Source of the DNA: Candidatus Rhodoferax bjergmarkensis
GTDB lineage: Bacteria > Pseudomonadota > Gammaproteobacteria > Burkholderiales > Burkholderiaceae_C
Assembly (NCBI GenBank): GCA_016708345.1
Contig: JADJFX010000002.1
Location: 558,001-622,000, forward strand
Length of the DNA: 64,000 bases
Direction of reading: 5' to 3'
Numbering within the stretch: position 1 is the first letter of the stretch; every line of letters starts with the position of its first letter. A model generated the notes under the pieces. It made no database searches. It was not told the DNA's origin and saw only the letters and a program-made list of their open reading frames with translations. Shown piece after piece: positions 1 through 8,150 of this stretch. Both the position numbers and the translations under genes were made by a program.

Positions 1-59
1 CTGAAATCGACGCCCTGATGGACGAAACCAGCTACACCAGTTTTTCCGCCAACGCATAA
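1..59 (+). CDS. gcvH: Glycine cleavage system H protein, C-terminal end (partial)
   Basis: Only the last 18 codons are present, in the frame starting at base 3 and ending with TAA at 57-59. The tail EIDALMDETSYTSF resembles the usual C-terminus of GcvH, the lipoyl carrier of the glycine cleavage complex, and gcvP follows 15 bases later, which is the standard gcvT-gcvH-gcvP order. The identification rests on this short tail plus position. The lipoyl-lysine region lies outside the window. Confidence 0.75.
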   Translation, partial: EIDALMDETSYTSFSANA

Positions 60-74
60 GGCCAAGGAAGTTTC

Positions 75-2966
75 ATGTTGATGCAATCCGCCAAACATTT
101 AAGCGAGCTGGAAAACGCCGGCGAATTTTTAGCGCGCCACATTGGCGTGGACGAGGCCGACGAGGCCCTGATGCTCCAAGTGGTGGGTGCCAGCTCACGG
201 CGCGAGCTGATTGACGGCATCGTCCCTCAATCTATTCGGCGCAGCAAACCGATGGCGATACCCTCTGCCATCACCGAAGCTGCAGCGCTGGCCGAACTCA
301 AGGCGATTGCATCGAAAAACAAGGTTTTCAAAAGTTACATTGGCCAGGGTTATTACGACACCCACACCCCCGGCGTCATTTTGCGCAACATCCTGGAAAA
401 CCCGGCCTGGTACACCGCCTACACGCCTTACCAGGCCGAAATCAGCCAGGGCCGCATGGAAGCGCTGGTGAACTTCCAGACCATGCTGACCGACCTGACC
501 GCCATGCCCATGGCCAACGCTTCCATGCTGGACGAAGCCACGGCAGCAGCCGAAGCCATGACGCTGGCGCTGCGCGTGGGCAAGTCGAAATCGACCACCT
601 TTTTTGTGGACAGCGAAGTGCTGCCGCAAACGCTGGAAGTGATCCAGACCCGTGCCCGCCCACTGGGCCTGACGGTCAAGGTGTTCACCGGTGATGAGGC
701 TTTGCGCGAAGAGAGTTTTGCCGTGCTGCTGCAGTACCCCGGCGTGAGCGGTGTGGTGCACGACCACCGAGACTTTATTTCGCAGTACAAAACCCGTGGC
801 GGCGTGGTCATCATGGCCGCCGACCTGCTGGCGCTGACGCTCTTGACGCCGCCTGGCGAGCTGGGTGCAGACATTGCCGTGGGCACCACCCAGCGCTTTG
901 GCATGCCCATGTGCAACGGCGGCCCGCACGCGGCCTACCTGGCCTGCCGCGACGAGTTCAAGCGCTCCATGCCGGGCCGCCTGGTGGGTGTGAGTGTGGA
1001 CGTGCATGGCAACCCCACCTACCGGCTGGCGCTGCAAACGCGCGAGCAGCACATTCGCCGCGAAAAAGCCACCTCCAACATCTGCACCGCGCAGGTTTTG
1101 CCCGCCGTGGTGGCCAGCATGTACGCCGTGTACCACGGACCGGCAGGCCTCAAACGCATCGCCCAGCGCGTGGCCGCCTACACCGCCGTGCTGGCGCGTG
1201 GCCTGCAGCAAATGGGCTTTGGCATTGTCAACACCAGCGCCTTTGACACCCTCACTGTCAATACCGAATACGCTACTGATTTGATAGCTGCTCACGCACA
1301 ATCCATGGGCGCAAACCTCAGAATTCACTCTGAAACCAGCATCAGCGTGTCGCTCGACGAAACCACCACCCGCGAGAGCCTGGAGCAGCTGTGGTCCTAC
1401 TTTGCCATCGACGGTCAGACACCGCCCATGATGACCTCGTTCGACAACGCCGCCCCTTCCCTTTTGCCCGGCACCCTGCTGCGCACCAGCAGCTACCTGA
1501 CGCACCCGGTCTTCAACACGCACCACTCAGAGACCGGCATGCTGCGCTACATCCGCCGCCTGAGCGACAAAGACCTGGCGCTGGACCGCAGCATGATTCC
1601 GCTGGGCAGTTGCACCATGAAGCTCAACGCCACCAGCGAGATGATTCCCATCACCTGGCCCGAGTTCGCCGCCGTCCACCCCTTTGCCCCGCATGACCAG
1701 CTGGAGGGCTACCGCGAGCTGGACGAGCAGTTGCGCGCATGGCTGTGCCAGGCCACCGGTTATGCCGGCATCAGCCTGCAACCCAACGCCGGCTCACAAG
1801 GCGAATACGCCGGGCTGCTGGCCATCAAGGCCTTTCACGAAGCCCAAGGCCAGGGCCACCGCAACATCTGCCTGATTCCCTCCAGCGCTCACGGCACCAA
1901 CCCGGCCAGCGCCCAAATGGTGGGCATGAGCGTGGTGGTGACCAAGTGTGATGACCAGGGCAATGTGGATCTGGCGGACCTGAAAGCCAAATGTGAGCAG
2001 CACAGCGCCAACCTGGCCGCTGTCATGATCACCTACCCCAGCACCCACGGCGTGTTTGAAACCAGCGTCAAGGAGCTGTGCACCATGGTGCATGCCCACG
2101 GCGGCCGGGTTTATGTGGACGGTGCCAACATGAATGCGCTGGTCGGCGTGGCCGCGCCGGGCGAGTTTGGCGGCGATGTGAGCCACCTGAACCTGCACAA
2201 GACCTTCTGCATTCCCCACGGCGGTGGCGGCCCCGGTGTTGGCCCGGTGTGCGTGGTGGCCGACCTGGTGCCTTACCTGCCGGGCCACAACGCTGGCGGC
2301 ATCGCCTCCAACGGCGTCGGTGCCGTGTCAGCAGCCCCCTTGGGCAACGCTGCCGTGCTGCCGATCAGCTGGATGTACTGCCGCATGATGGGCCCGGACG
2401 GCCTGCAAGCCGCCACCGAAGTGGCGATTTTGAGCGCCAACTACATCAGCGCGCGTTTGAAAGACCACTACCCCACGCTGTACGCCAGCAGCAACGGCCA
2501 TGTGGCACACGAATGCATTCTGGATTTGCGGCCCCTCAAAGAAAGCAGCGGCGGCGCCAGCGGCATCTCGGCCGAAGACGTGGCCAAACGCCTGATGGAC
2601 TACGGCTTTCACGCGCCCACCCTGAGCTTTCCGGTGCCCGGCACGCTGATGGTGGAGCCCACCGAGAGCGAAACGCTGAACGAGCTGGACCGCTTCATCA
2701 ACGCCATGATCGCCATCCGCGAAGAAATCGGCAAGGTGGAACGCGGTGAATGGCCACAGGGCAACAACCCGCTCAAACACGCACCGCACACCGCCGCCTC
2801 GCTGCTGGGGTCCGAGTGGGATCGACCCTACTCGCGCGAAACCGGCGCTTTCCCGCTGGCCACACTCAAAGAGGTGAAATACTGGCCGCCGGTAGGCCGC
2901 GTGGACAACGTGTACGGCGACCGCAACCTGTTTTGCTCGTGCGTACCCATCACGTCCGCAGAGTAG
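75..2966 (+). CDS. gcvP: Glycine dehydrogenase (aminomethyl-transferring), P protein
   Basis: This is the pyridoxal-phosphate decarboxylase of the glycine cleavage system: it decarboxylates glycine and passes the aminomethyl group to lipoyl-GcvH in the cytoplasm. At 963 residues it has the usual single-chain length. The PLP-binding lysine is K709 in [16 protein letters not shown], and the conserved SLDETTTR and [12 protein letters not shown] stretches are present. An AAGGAAG ribosome binding site (64-70) sits four bases before ATG 75. Residues about 402-417 are encoded by a segment that matches the dispersed intergenic repeat of this genome and uses atypical codons (ACT, TTG, ATA, GCT). The stop lies six bases before the poly-G tract. 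Confidence 0.97.
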   Translation: MLMQSAKHLSELENAGEFLARHIGVDEADEALMLQVVGASSRRELIDGIVPQSIRRSKPMAIPSAITEAAALAELKAIASKNKVFKSYIGQGYYDTHTPGVILRNILENPAWYTAYTPYQAEISQGRMEALVNFQTMLTDLTAMPMANASMLDEATAAAEAMTLALRVGKSKSTTFFVDSEVLPQTLEVIQTRARPLGLTVKVFTGDEALREESFAVLLQYPGVSGVVHDHRDFISQYKTRGGVVIMAADLLALTLLTPPGELGADIAVGTTQRFGMPMCNGGPHAAYLACRDEFKRSMPGRLVGVSVDVHGNPTYRLALQTREQHIRREKATSNICTAQVLPAVVASMYAVYHGPAGLKRIAQRVAAYTAVLARGLQQMGFGIVNTSAFDTLTVNTEYATDLIAAHAQSMGANLRIHSETSISVSLDETTTRESLEQLWSYFAIDGQTPPMMTSFDNAAPSLLPGTLLRTSSYLTHPVFNTHHSETGMLRYIRRLSDKDLALDRSMIPLGSCTMKLNATSEMIPITWPEFAAVHPFAPHDQLEGYRELDEQLRAWLCQATGYAGISLQPNAGSQGEYAGLLAIKAFHEAQGQGHRNICLIPSSAHGTNPASAQMVGMSVVVTKCDDQGNVDLADLKAKCEQHSANLAAVMITYPSTHGVFETSVKELCTMVHAHGGRVYVDGANMNALVGVAAPGEFGGDVSHLNLHKTFCIPHGGGGPGVGPVCVVADLVPYLPGHNAGGIASNGVGAVSAAPLGNAAVLPISWMYCRMMGPDGLQAATEVAILSANYISARLKDHYPTLYASSNGHVAHECILDLRPLKESSGGASGISAEDVAKRLMDYGFHAPTLSFPVPGTLMVEPTESETLNELDRFINAMIAIREEIGKVERGEWPQGNNPLKHAPHTAASLLGSEWDRPYSRETGAFPLATLKEVKYWPPVGRVDNVYGDRNLFCSCVPITSAE
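1279..1326 (+). repeat. Copy 1 of dispersed TAGCTGCT repeat, inside gcvP
   Basis: The stretch starts TTGATAGCTGCTCACGCA and continues with CATGGGCGCAAACCTC and GAATTCAC. It lines up with the intergenic copy at 15060-15107, sharing a perfect 12-base head, the CGCA/GCGC dyad and the GAATT tail. It is read in frame by gcvP, and the family-conserved GANLR residues are kept. Confidence 0.6.
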
Positions 2967-2972
2967 GTGAAA

Positions 2973-3060
<88 letters not shown>

Positions 3061-3098
3061 CCCCAAGAAAAAATTGTTGGCCCATCGGGTGGGATGGG

Positions 3099-3695
3099 AT
3101 GACGACGACCTGCTCGATCTGCCACCCGCCGACGCTGGCGGAGCTGATCCAGTCCGAGCCCGCCATCACTCGCCTGTGGCAAGCACTGCCGCGCAGGCAA
3201 TTTGCGCCCAGGGCGGTGATGCAATCCGCTGGGGAGACTTCCACCCGCAGCTGGCTGATAGAGCGTGGCCTCGTCCGCTTCTATTATTTGTGCGCGCAAG
3301 GAACCGAACGCAACCGCTCCTTCCACGTGGAGGGCAGCTGGATTGGCGGCGGTTTGCCGCCCTTGGCGAGCCCCAGCCCCTACACCATTGAAACGCTGGA
3401 AGCCACCGACACCGTCGAGCTGAGCTACGCCACCTTGATCACCTGGCAGCAGCAGTTTCCCGCCATTGGCCCTTTGCTGGGTGAAGCCATGAACTACCTG
3501 TTCACCACCCAATCCCAGCGCGAAGCCCAGCTTTTGACCCTGCCCCCGCTTGAGCGCTACCAGGCCTTTCTGGCGGATCAAAGCGCACTGGTGGACCGCA
3601 TCCCGATCCACCACGTGGCGAGCTACCTGGGCATCTCCAACGTCTCGCTCTCGCGCATTCGGGCGCGTCTGGGGATGGCCCACCAGGGGCGGTAA
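3099..3695 (+). CDS. Crp/Fnr-family transcriptional regulator
   Basis: The 198-residue product has an N-terminal cyclic-nucleotide-binding-like domain (about 10-130) and a short C-terminal winged helix, with the recognition helix in HHVASYLGISNVSLSRIR. Such proteins bind DNA in response to a small effector. No Fnr-type cysteine cluster is seen, only C5 and C8 near the N-terminus and C65. I chose ATG 3099 because the upstream part of the reading frame only translates poly-G. The gene lies upstream of cbbM in the same direction, where a LysR-type cbbR would often be found, so it may regulate cbbM or respond to a related signal. That link is inference, and the adjacent low-complexity tract makes the 5' end unreliable. 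Confidence 0.75.
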   Translation: MTTTCSICHPPTLAELIQSEPAITRLWQALPRRQFAPRAVMQSAGETSTRSWLIERGLVRFYYLCAQGTERNRSFHVEGSWIGGGLPPLASPSPYTIETLEATDTVELSYATLITWQQQFPAIGPLLGEAMNYLFTTQSQREAQLLTLPPLERYQAFLADQSALVDRIPIHHVASYLGISNVSLSRIRARLGMAHQGR

Positions 3696-3744
3696 GCCCT
3701 CAATGCCATCAAGGCAAATGCGAATTTTTCAAGCCAACCATTCG

Positions 3745-3809
3745 ATTCATAAGTTATATCTTATTTTCAGATTAAAAAATATGAATGTTTCTTATGAACA
3801 TTTTTTCAT
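3745..3809. promoter_or_regulatory. AT-rich operator/promoter region upstream of cbbM with nested inverted repeats
   Basis: The 193-base gap before cbbM holds a strikingly AT-rich block. It contains ATAAG-N6-CTTAT (3749-3753/3760-3764), AATGTT-N7-AACATT (3784-3789/3797-3802) and ATTCATA/TATGAAT (3745-3751/3780-3786). Half-sites of this kind suit a LysR-type (CbbR) or Crp-type dimer. No protein can be assigned from sequence alone. Confidence 0.5.
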
Positions 3810-3888
3810 ATAGTCACCGCCATTGCCCAAGGCGCTGAATGCCATCGATCCGGCCTTGGCGCTCACACAAATTCAAGGAACCCGCACC

Positions 3889-5268
3889 ATGGACCAGTCC
3901 AAGCGCTACGCCGACCTTAGCCTCACCGAAGCCGACCTCATCAAGGGTGGCCAGCACATTCTGGTGGCCTACAAAATGAAGCCCAAGCCGGGCCACGGCT
4001 ACCTGGAAGCGGCCGCCCACTTTGCCGCCGAATCCTCGACCGGCACCAATGTTGAGGTTTGCACCACCGACGATTTCACGCGCGGCGTGGATGCGCTGGT
4101 TTACTACATTGACGAGGCTACGCAAGACCTGCGCATTGCCTACCCGCTGGGCCTGTTTGACCGCAACATGACGGACGGGCGCATGATGATCGCCTCTTTT
4201 CTCACGCTGGTCATCGGCAACAACCAGGGCATGGGCGACATTGAGCACGCCAAGATGCACGACTTTTACATGCCAAAGCGCGCCATCGAGCTGTTCGACG
4301 GCCCGGCCAAAGACATCTCGGACTTGTGGCGAATTTTGGGCCGCCCGGTCAAAGATGGCGGCTACATTGCCGGCACCATCATCAAACCCAAGCTGGGTCT
4401 GCGCCCCGAGCCTTTTGCGCAAGCGGCCTACCAGTTCTGGCTGGGTGGCGACTTCATCAAAAACGACGAACCGCAGGGCAACCAGGTGTTTTGCCCCCTG
4501 AAAAAAGTCATTCCTCTGGTTGCAGATGCCCTCAAGCGTGCGCAGGACGAAACCGGCCAGGCCAAGCTGTTCTCGGCCAACATCACCGCCGACGATCATT
4601 TTGAAATGTGTGCCCGCGCCGACTACATTTTGGAAACCTTTGGCCCGGACGCTGACAAGGTTGCCTTTTTGGTCGATGGCTTTGTCGGCGGCCCCGGCAT
4701 GGTGACCACCGCGCGCCGACAGTATCCCAACCAGTACCTGCACTACCACCGGGCCGGGCACGGCATGGTGACCTCACCATCGGCCATGCGCGGCTACACC
4801 GCCTTTGTGCTGGCCAAAATGTCGCGCCTGCAGGGGGCTTCTGGCATCCACGTCGGCACCATGGGCTACGGAAAAATGGAAGGCGAGAACTCTGACAAAG
4901 TTATCGCCTACATGATTGAGCGCGACGAGTGCCAAGGCCCGGTTTACCACCAGAACTGGTACGGCATGAAGCCCACCACCCCCATCATTTCGGGTGGCAT
5001 GAACGCGCTTCGACTGCCCGGATTTTTTGAGAACCTAGGCCACGGCAATGTGGTCAACACATCAGGCGGCGGTGCCTATGGCCATATTGACTCGCCAGCT
5101 GCCGGGGCGATGTCGTTGCGCCAGTCTTATGAGTGCTGGAAATCAGGCGCTGACCCTATCGAATATGCCAAGGAGCACAAAGAGTTTGCGCGGGCGTTTG
5201 CATCCTTTCCGGGGGATGCGGACAAGCTGTACCCCGGTTGGCGGGAAAAATTGGGGATGCAGGGGTAA
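3889..5268 (+). CDS. cbbM: Ribulose-1,5-bisphosphate carboxylase/oxygenase, form II
   Basis: This is the single-subunit-type form II RuBisCO, which fixes CO2 onto ribulose bisphosphate and gives two 3-phosphoglycerates. The product of 459 residues is typical. Key residues fall exactly at Rhodospirillum rubrum numbering: catalytic K166 ([10 protein letters not shown]), carbamylated K191 ([10 protein letters not shown]) and loop-6 K329 (GKMEGE). The C-terminal phosphate loop [13 protein letters not shown] is intact. ATG 3889 was chosen because it follows a CAAGGAA site and gives the canonical N-terminus [10 protein letters not shown]. No cbbQ, cbbO, phosphoribulokinase or small subunit lies nearby, so the rest of the cycle must be elsewhere. 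The next gene is convergent, five bases away. Confidence 0.97.
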   Translation: MDQSKRYADLSLTEADLIKGGQHILVAYKMKPKPGHGYLEAAAHFAAESSTGTNVEVCTTDDFTRGVDALVYYIDEATQDLRIAYPLGLFDRNMTDGRMMIASFLTLVIGNNQGMGDIEHAKMHDFYMPKRAIELFDGPAKDISDLWRILGRPVKDGGYIAGTIIKPKLGLRPEPFAQAAYQFWLGGDFIKNDEPQGNQVFCPLKKVIPLVADALKRAQDETGQAKLFSANITADDHFEMCARADYILETFGPDADKVAFLVDGFVGGPGMVTTARRQYPNQYLHYHRAGHGMVTSPSAMRGYTAFVLAKMSRLQGASGIHVGTMGYGKMEGENSDKVIAYMIERDECQGPVYHQNWYGMKPTTPIISGGMNALRLPGFFENLGHGNVVNTSGGGAYGHIDSPAAGAMSLRQSYECWKSGADPIEYAKEHKEFARAFASFPGDADKLYPGWREKLGMQG

Positions 5269-5273
5269 GGCGC

Positions 5274-6254
5274 TCAGCCATTCGCCACAAAAACGCCGCT
5301 GAGCAACTGCGGCAAGCGGTCCACACCCATCTTGAATCCGCAAGCCTGCGCATGGCCACCACCGCGCATGCTTTCGGCCAGGGGAATGCAGTCAAAGCTG
5401 CGCTGCGAGCGCAAGCCGACCTTGATGATGCCGCCTTTGTCAACACTCCACATCAGCGCAAAAGTGCCACTGCGCTTGGACAGGGTCTCACCCACCAGGC
5501 TATGAAAAACGCCCGGAACATTCACCATCAAACCACTCACCCCGTTAAAGCTGATGGCTTGCGCGCCTTCGGCCAACTCGGTGGCCAAACGCGTGAATTT
5601 TTCGTCCATGGCGCAACCGCGCTCAATGTAGCTGCTGCGCTGCGCATCATCAAACTGGGCTATCTCGTTCCAGCGTGCAAACTCAAACGGCTCCATGTCC
5701 AGCGCGGCCAAAAAGCCCGCGCTCTCGGGATACTGCCAGGCCCAGATATCGCGGTCTTCCACAAACCGCACCAGATCAGGCAACTCGCGTTCAGGCTGAA
5801 AAAACTCCCAAGCCAGCCGCGCACCCGACTTTTGCATATCGAAATACACGACGCCACAGCGGCAGGCAAAGCCCGTGAGCTTGTCTGCCGCACTCTTGTG
5901 ATGGTCCAGCAGCACCAGTTTGGCGGCGCGCTGCTCAATGTCTAGCAGGATTTCCGCAGAAAAGGAGAAATCGAGAATGTAAACCGCACGGCCATCGAGC
6001 TTGGGCAGGTCAGTGACTGACTTGACAACCCCATGGTCCAAGCCCAAAAACTCAGCCTTCCCCTGGTAAAACAGCCAGGCCGCCAGGGCGGACGCAAAGC
6101 CATCCGGGCAATTTTTGCCGTGGTAAATCACCAAAGGATTCGGATCGTCTTTTTCAGGTTTGATGAGCAAGCTCAAGGGCAAAAGGGTTTTCAAGATGGG
6201 GTCACCAGGGTTGTCAACGGGGAAGGCTGCAGGGGTGCAGCACGGGTCGCGCAA
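5274..6254 (-). CDS. DHH-family phosphoesterase
   Basis: The protein of up to 326 residues carries DHH-superfamily motifs in order: YHGKNCPDGFASA (about 44-56), ILDFSF, LLDHHKS and the DHHA1 motif GGGHAQACGF near the C-terminus. These coordinate divalent metals for phosphodiester or phosphoanhydride hydrolysis. The substrate cannot be told from sequence; NrnA-type nanoRNase or pAp phosphatase and cyclic-dinucleotide hydrolase are the family options. No ATG precedes the first motif. The frame opens with TTG 6254, and a later TTG or GTG just before the motif is equally possible, so the first 20-40 residues are doubtful. It is convergent with cbbM with five bases between the stops. Confidence 0.85.
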   Translation of the reverse strand: MRDPCCTPAAFPVDNPGDPILKTLLPLSLLIKPEKDDPNPLVIYHGKNCPDGFASALAAWLFYQGKAEFLGLDHGVVKSVTDLPKLDGRAVYILDFSFSAEILLDIEQRAAKLVLLDHHKSAADKLTGFACRCGVVYFDMQKSGARLAWEFFQPERELPDLVRFVEDRDIWAWQYPESAGFLAALDMEPFEFARWNEIAQFDDAQRSSYIERGCAMDEKFTRLATELAEGAQAISFNGVSGLMVNVPGVFHSLVGETLSKRSGTFALMWSVDKGGIIKVGLRSQRSFDCIPLAESMRGGGHAQACGFKMGVDRLPQLLSGVFVANG

Positions 6255-6316
6255 GCTTAGCGCAAAAAATACAAGCTGCCGGGTTTGGTGGTATTTTTGG
6301 ATTTTGTGGTTTTAAG

Positions 6317-6370
6317 TGCTATCTATTTTGTAGCTGTTTGCGCCCGTTCCATCTGCGCAAAACCTTATTT
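6317..6370 (+). repeat. Copy 2 of dispersed TAGCTGCT repeat
   Basis: Reads GCTATCTATTTTGTAGCTG, then TTTGCGCCCGTTCC, ATCTGCGCAAAACC and TTATTT: the family head, a GCGC...GCGC dyad and an ATTT tail. Its end supplies the stop codon of the adjoining transposase remnant. Confidence 0.6.
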
Positions 6371-6534
6371 CCGCACTCTATCTCCCCGCCCCTTTTTCGC
6401 CCTGCCAAGCGAGGTCAGTGAGTGCTTTGTCATCAGCACCAAGGATGCCTTGTAACGCCCCTCCCACGGGGTGCCTGAGCGCTGATAACTGGCATTGATG
6501 TTGGGCACGTAGCGTCTGCCGGAGCTAAGGGGTC
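6365..6534 (-). pseudogene. REP-associated (RAYT, Y1-type) transposase remnant, central part
   Basis: Minus-strand translation gives GRRYVPNINASYQRSGTPW followed by EGRYKASLV. This matches the conserved core of REP-associated tyrosine transposases (RYV..IN..Y.R.GTLWEGRYKASL). The frame is closed upstream by TGA, has no start codon, and runs into TAA inside repeat copy 2 at 6365-6367. The catalytic HUH and tyrosine regions are missing, so it is a dead fragment. The call rests on recalled family motifs; a protein search would settle it. Confidence 0.6.
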
Positions 6535-6637
6535 ACCCATTAGGTCTTGCAATCATGCATTTCACCCCAAATCTACTAAAAGGCATACCCACACGATTTG
6601 GGTTCAACATTGTTTTTCTCCTGCTTTTCTCACAACA

Positions 6638-6692
6638 AAAATGGCCGCTACCGCATGTTCTACGGGCGCAAGCAGCTCCTGTTTTTGTAGCG
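6638..6692 (-). repeat. Copy 3 of dispersed TAGCTGCT repeat, inverted
   Basis: On the minus strand it reads GCTACAAAAACAGGAGCTGC, then TTGCGCCCGTAGAACATGCG and GTAGCGGCCATTTT. This is the same head, dyad and GGCCATTTT tail as the other copies, in the opposite orientation, between the two transposase remnants. Confidence 0.55.
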
Positions 6693-6903
6693 TTTTCAAG
6701 ATTTCCATCCGTTCACCACTCCCGCAAACTATCATTCCCCACCTGTTGCACGGGACCGAGCAAGAACTCAGCAATCCGCCGCAGGGGGAAAAAGGGGCCA
6801 GGCTCGAATTAAATGATCCCGCCGCCATGGCAACCTCAGGGCCAGCGTAAGGGTGCAAGGCATTTTGGCTTTCATGTTCCTTTTTACTTTCTTTTGCTAT
6901 TGA

Positions 6904-6950
6904 AGTTATAGCTGCTCCGGCAGTATCCACCTGCGCAAAGGCTCATTTAA
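6904..6950 (+). repeat. Copy 4 of dispersed TAGCTGCT repeat
   Basis: Reads AGTTATAGCTGCTCCGGCAG, TATCCACCTGCGCAAAGGCT, CATTTAA. The tail abuts the second transposase remnant and overlaps its stop codon (6947-6949). Confidence 0.55.
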
Positions 6951-7099
6951 GCGTCCATTCCCGACAGTCCAAGTTGCTTGGGATTATCTTCTGGTGCCAC
7001 ATCCGGCGCAGGTTTGCGCGGTCGGCCACGGGGTTTGGCTTCGCGGCGCTCGCCGGTGGCTTGTTCGATGGCGTCGAAGTAACGGTTGTTGCCCAAGGG
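6947..7099 (-). pseudogene. REP-associated (RAYT) transposase remnant, C-terminal tail
   Basis: The minus frame encodes about 50 residues beginning PLGNNRYFDAIEQATGERR and continuing with KPRGRPRKP. This fits the usual C-terminal tail of RAYT transposases (LGN.RF...IE..TGRR...GRPRK). A TAA stop lies just upstream (7100-7102), so nothing longer is readable. It lies upstream, in minus-strand order, of the central fragment at 6365-6534, which is the wrong order for one gene; the two pieces therefore come from separate or rearranged copies. Confidence 0.6.
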
Positions 7100-7200
7100 T
7101 TACCTACTGGATTTAGACCTGTTACCAGCCGAAAAAGTTGGAATTATCTAAAGTGAGGTCAACTTTCAGACCTTATTGTCGCGTGAGCAGCTTCTGCGGT

Positions 7201-8031
7201 TCAAGGTTTGAGCAGGCTCAAAACCAGCGCTTGTGCTTCATCGGTGCTCGTCATGGCCAAGGTCAACGCTGCCGGATTGGAACGGTAAGTGGCAATGCCG
7301 CTGAAATTGACGCTGCTGCCGGTGCAGGTTTCGGTCAAACTTGCCTGGTAGGCGCTGGCATCGCTGCGTGCAGTCAGGTTGCCGCTGTAACTGCAGCCTG
7401 TGCTGCTGGTGCCGCTCATGGCACCAGTGGCGGCAACGCTCAAGCTTACAGTCACGGCCTGACTGCCTGCGCTGGTACGCCAACTGCCAGCCACATCGAC
7501 CAAGGTGTTGGGGGTGGCCAAGGTATCGCTACGCGTCAACAGCAAAGCGCCGGCGTTCAGGCTAAGGCTGTTGGTGCTCAAGTTGGCACTGCCGCTGTAG
7601 CTGACCGTTTGTGCGGGTTGCTTGCTTGTGCTGGGCAGGGTGTAGCTTTTGCCACTGGCAGTGACCGCATACGTACCCGAGGTGGTGATTTGCACGCGAC
7701 TGAGCGACAGCAAGTCAGAATTGAGCAACCACATTTCGGTACGGCCCGAAGCGCTTGGCAACACTATGGCTGTGCGTGCTGGAGCAACTCCAGCGGATGT
7801 TGCCCAGCGGCCCTGCAGTTGTGCGGCACTTAGCGTAACGGTTACGGGGCCAGGCGTGGGCTGTGGCGCAGGCTCTGGCGAGCCTGAACCGCCGCAAGCG
7901 CTTAATAGCACCGTCGCAAGCATGCCAGCGAGTATTGCCACCGGGGATGTTGCAGGGTGAATGCGCAGGAACAGAGGTTTTTTGGCTTGGCGAAATGACA
8001 AGCCTGAAAATGAAATGACTGGAATGGACAT
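7201..8031 (-). CDS. Hypothetical lipoprotein
   Basis: The 276-residue protein starts at ATG 8031. It has a basic n-region, a hydrophobic stretch and the lipobox LLSAC near residue 47, then a Pro-rich linker (PEPAPQPTPGP) and a Ser/Thr-rich body predicted to be beta-rich. It should be a lipid-anchored envelope protein. Two cysteine-bearing segments late in the sequence (SSTGCSYSG, TETCTGSSV) may form a disulfide. The frame extends 41 codons upstream, but that part would encode an implausible N-terminus and overlaps the terminator of the nuclease gene. No function is recognised. Confidence 0.7.
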   Translation of the reverse strand: MSIPVISFSGLSFRQAKKPLFLRIHPATSPVAILAGMLATVLLSACGGSGSPEPAPQPTPGPVTVTLSAAQLQGRWATSAGVAPARTAIVLPSASGRTEMWLLNSDLLSLSRVQITTSGTYAVTASGKSYTLPSTSKQPAQTVSYSGSANLSTNSLSLNAGALLLTRSDTLATPNTLVDVAGSWRTSAGSQAVTVSLSVAATGAMSGTSSTGCSYSGNLTARSDASAYQASLTETCTGSSVNFSGIATYRSNPAALTLAMTSTDEAQALVLSLLKP

Positions 8032-8043
8032 GATAATTTTTTC

Positions 8044-8080
8044 AAAAAAAGGAGCCAGCCCTGTCTGAATCGGGGCTGGT
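8044..8080 (-). terminator. Rho-independent terminator after the nuclease gene
   Basis: On the minus strand a stem of CCAGCCC/GGGCTGG with an 11-base loop (8055-8061 and 8073-8079) is followed within about five bases by a run of T (A-tract 8044-8050 on the plus strand). It lies 70 bases past the nuclease stop and before the lipoprotein start, so it probably separates the two transcripts. Confidence 0.75.
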
Positions 8081-8150
8081 TGCGTGAATGGGAGGTTTGT
8101 AAGGTGGGTATAGCTTCCAGACCAATCTATGGCTACTGGTAAACCGAGAC

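Larger units (their letters stand above)
6255..7200. other. Gene-poor interval made of repeats and transposase remnants
   Basis: No intact gene is supported here. The interval holds repeat copies 2, 3 and 4 and two RAYT remnants. Small open frames in both strands lack ribosome binding sites and recognisable domains and are best read as chance. Confidence 0.6.

Noticed and set aside
195..1526. 443-codon open frame on the minus strand within gcvP
   Set aside because: It is antisense to a fully conserved enzyme, has His/Gly/Val-rich low-information sequence, and no homology; a typical GC-rich shadow.
6555..6930. Small open frames between the transposase remnants
   Set aside because: No start signals or domains, and they run through repeat copies 3 and 4.
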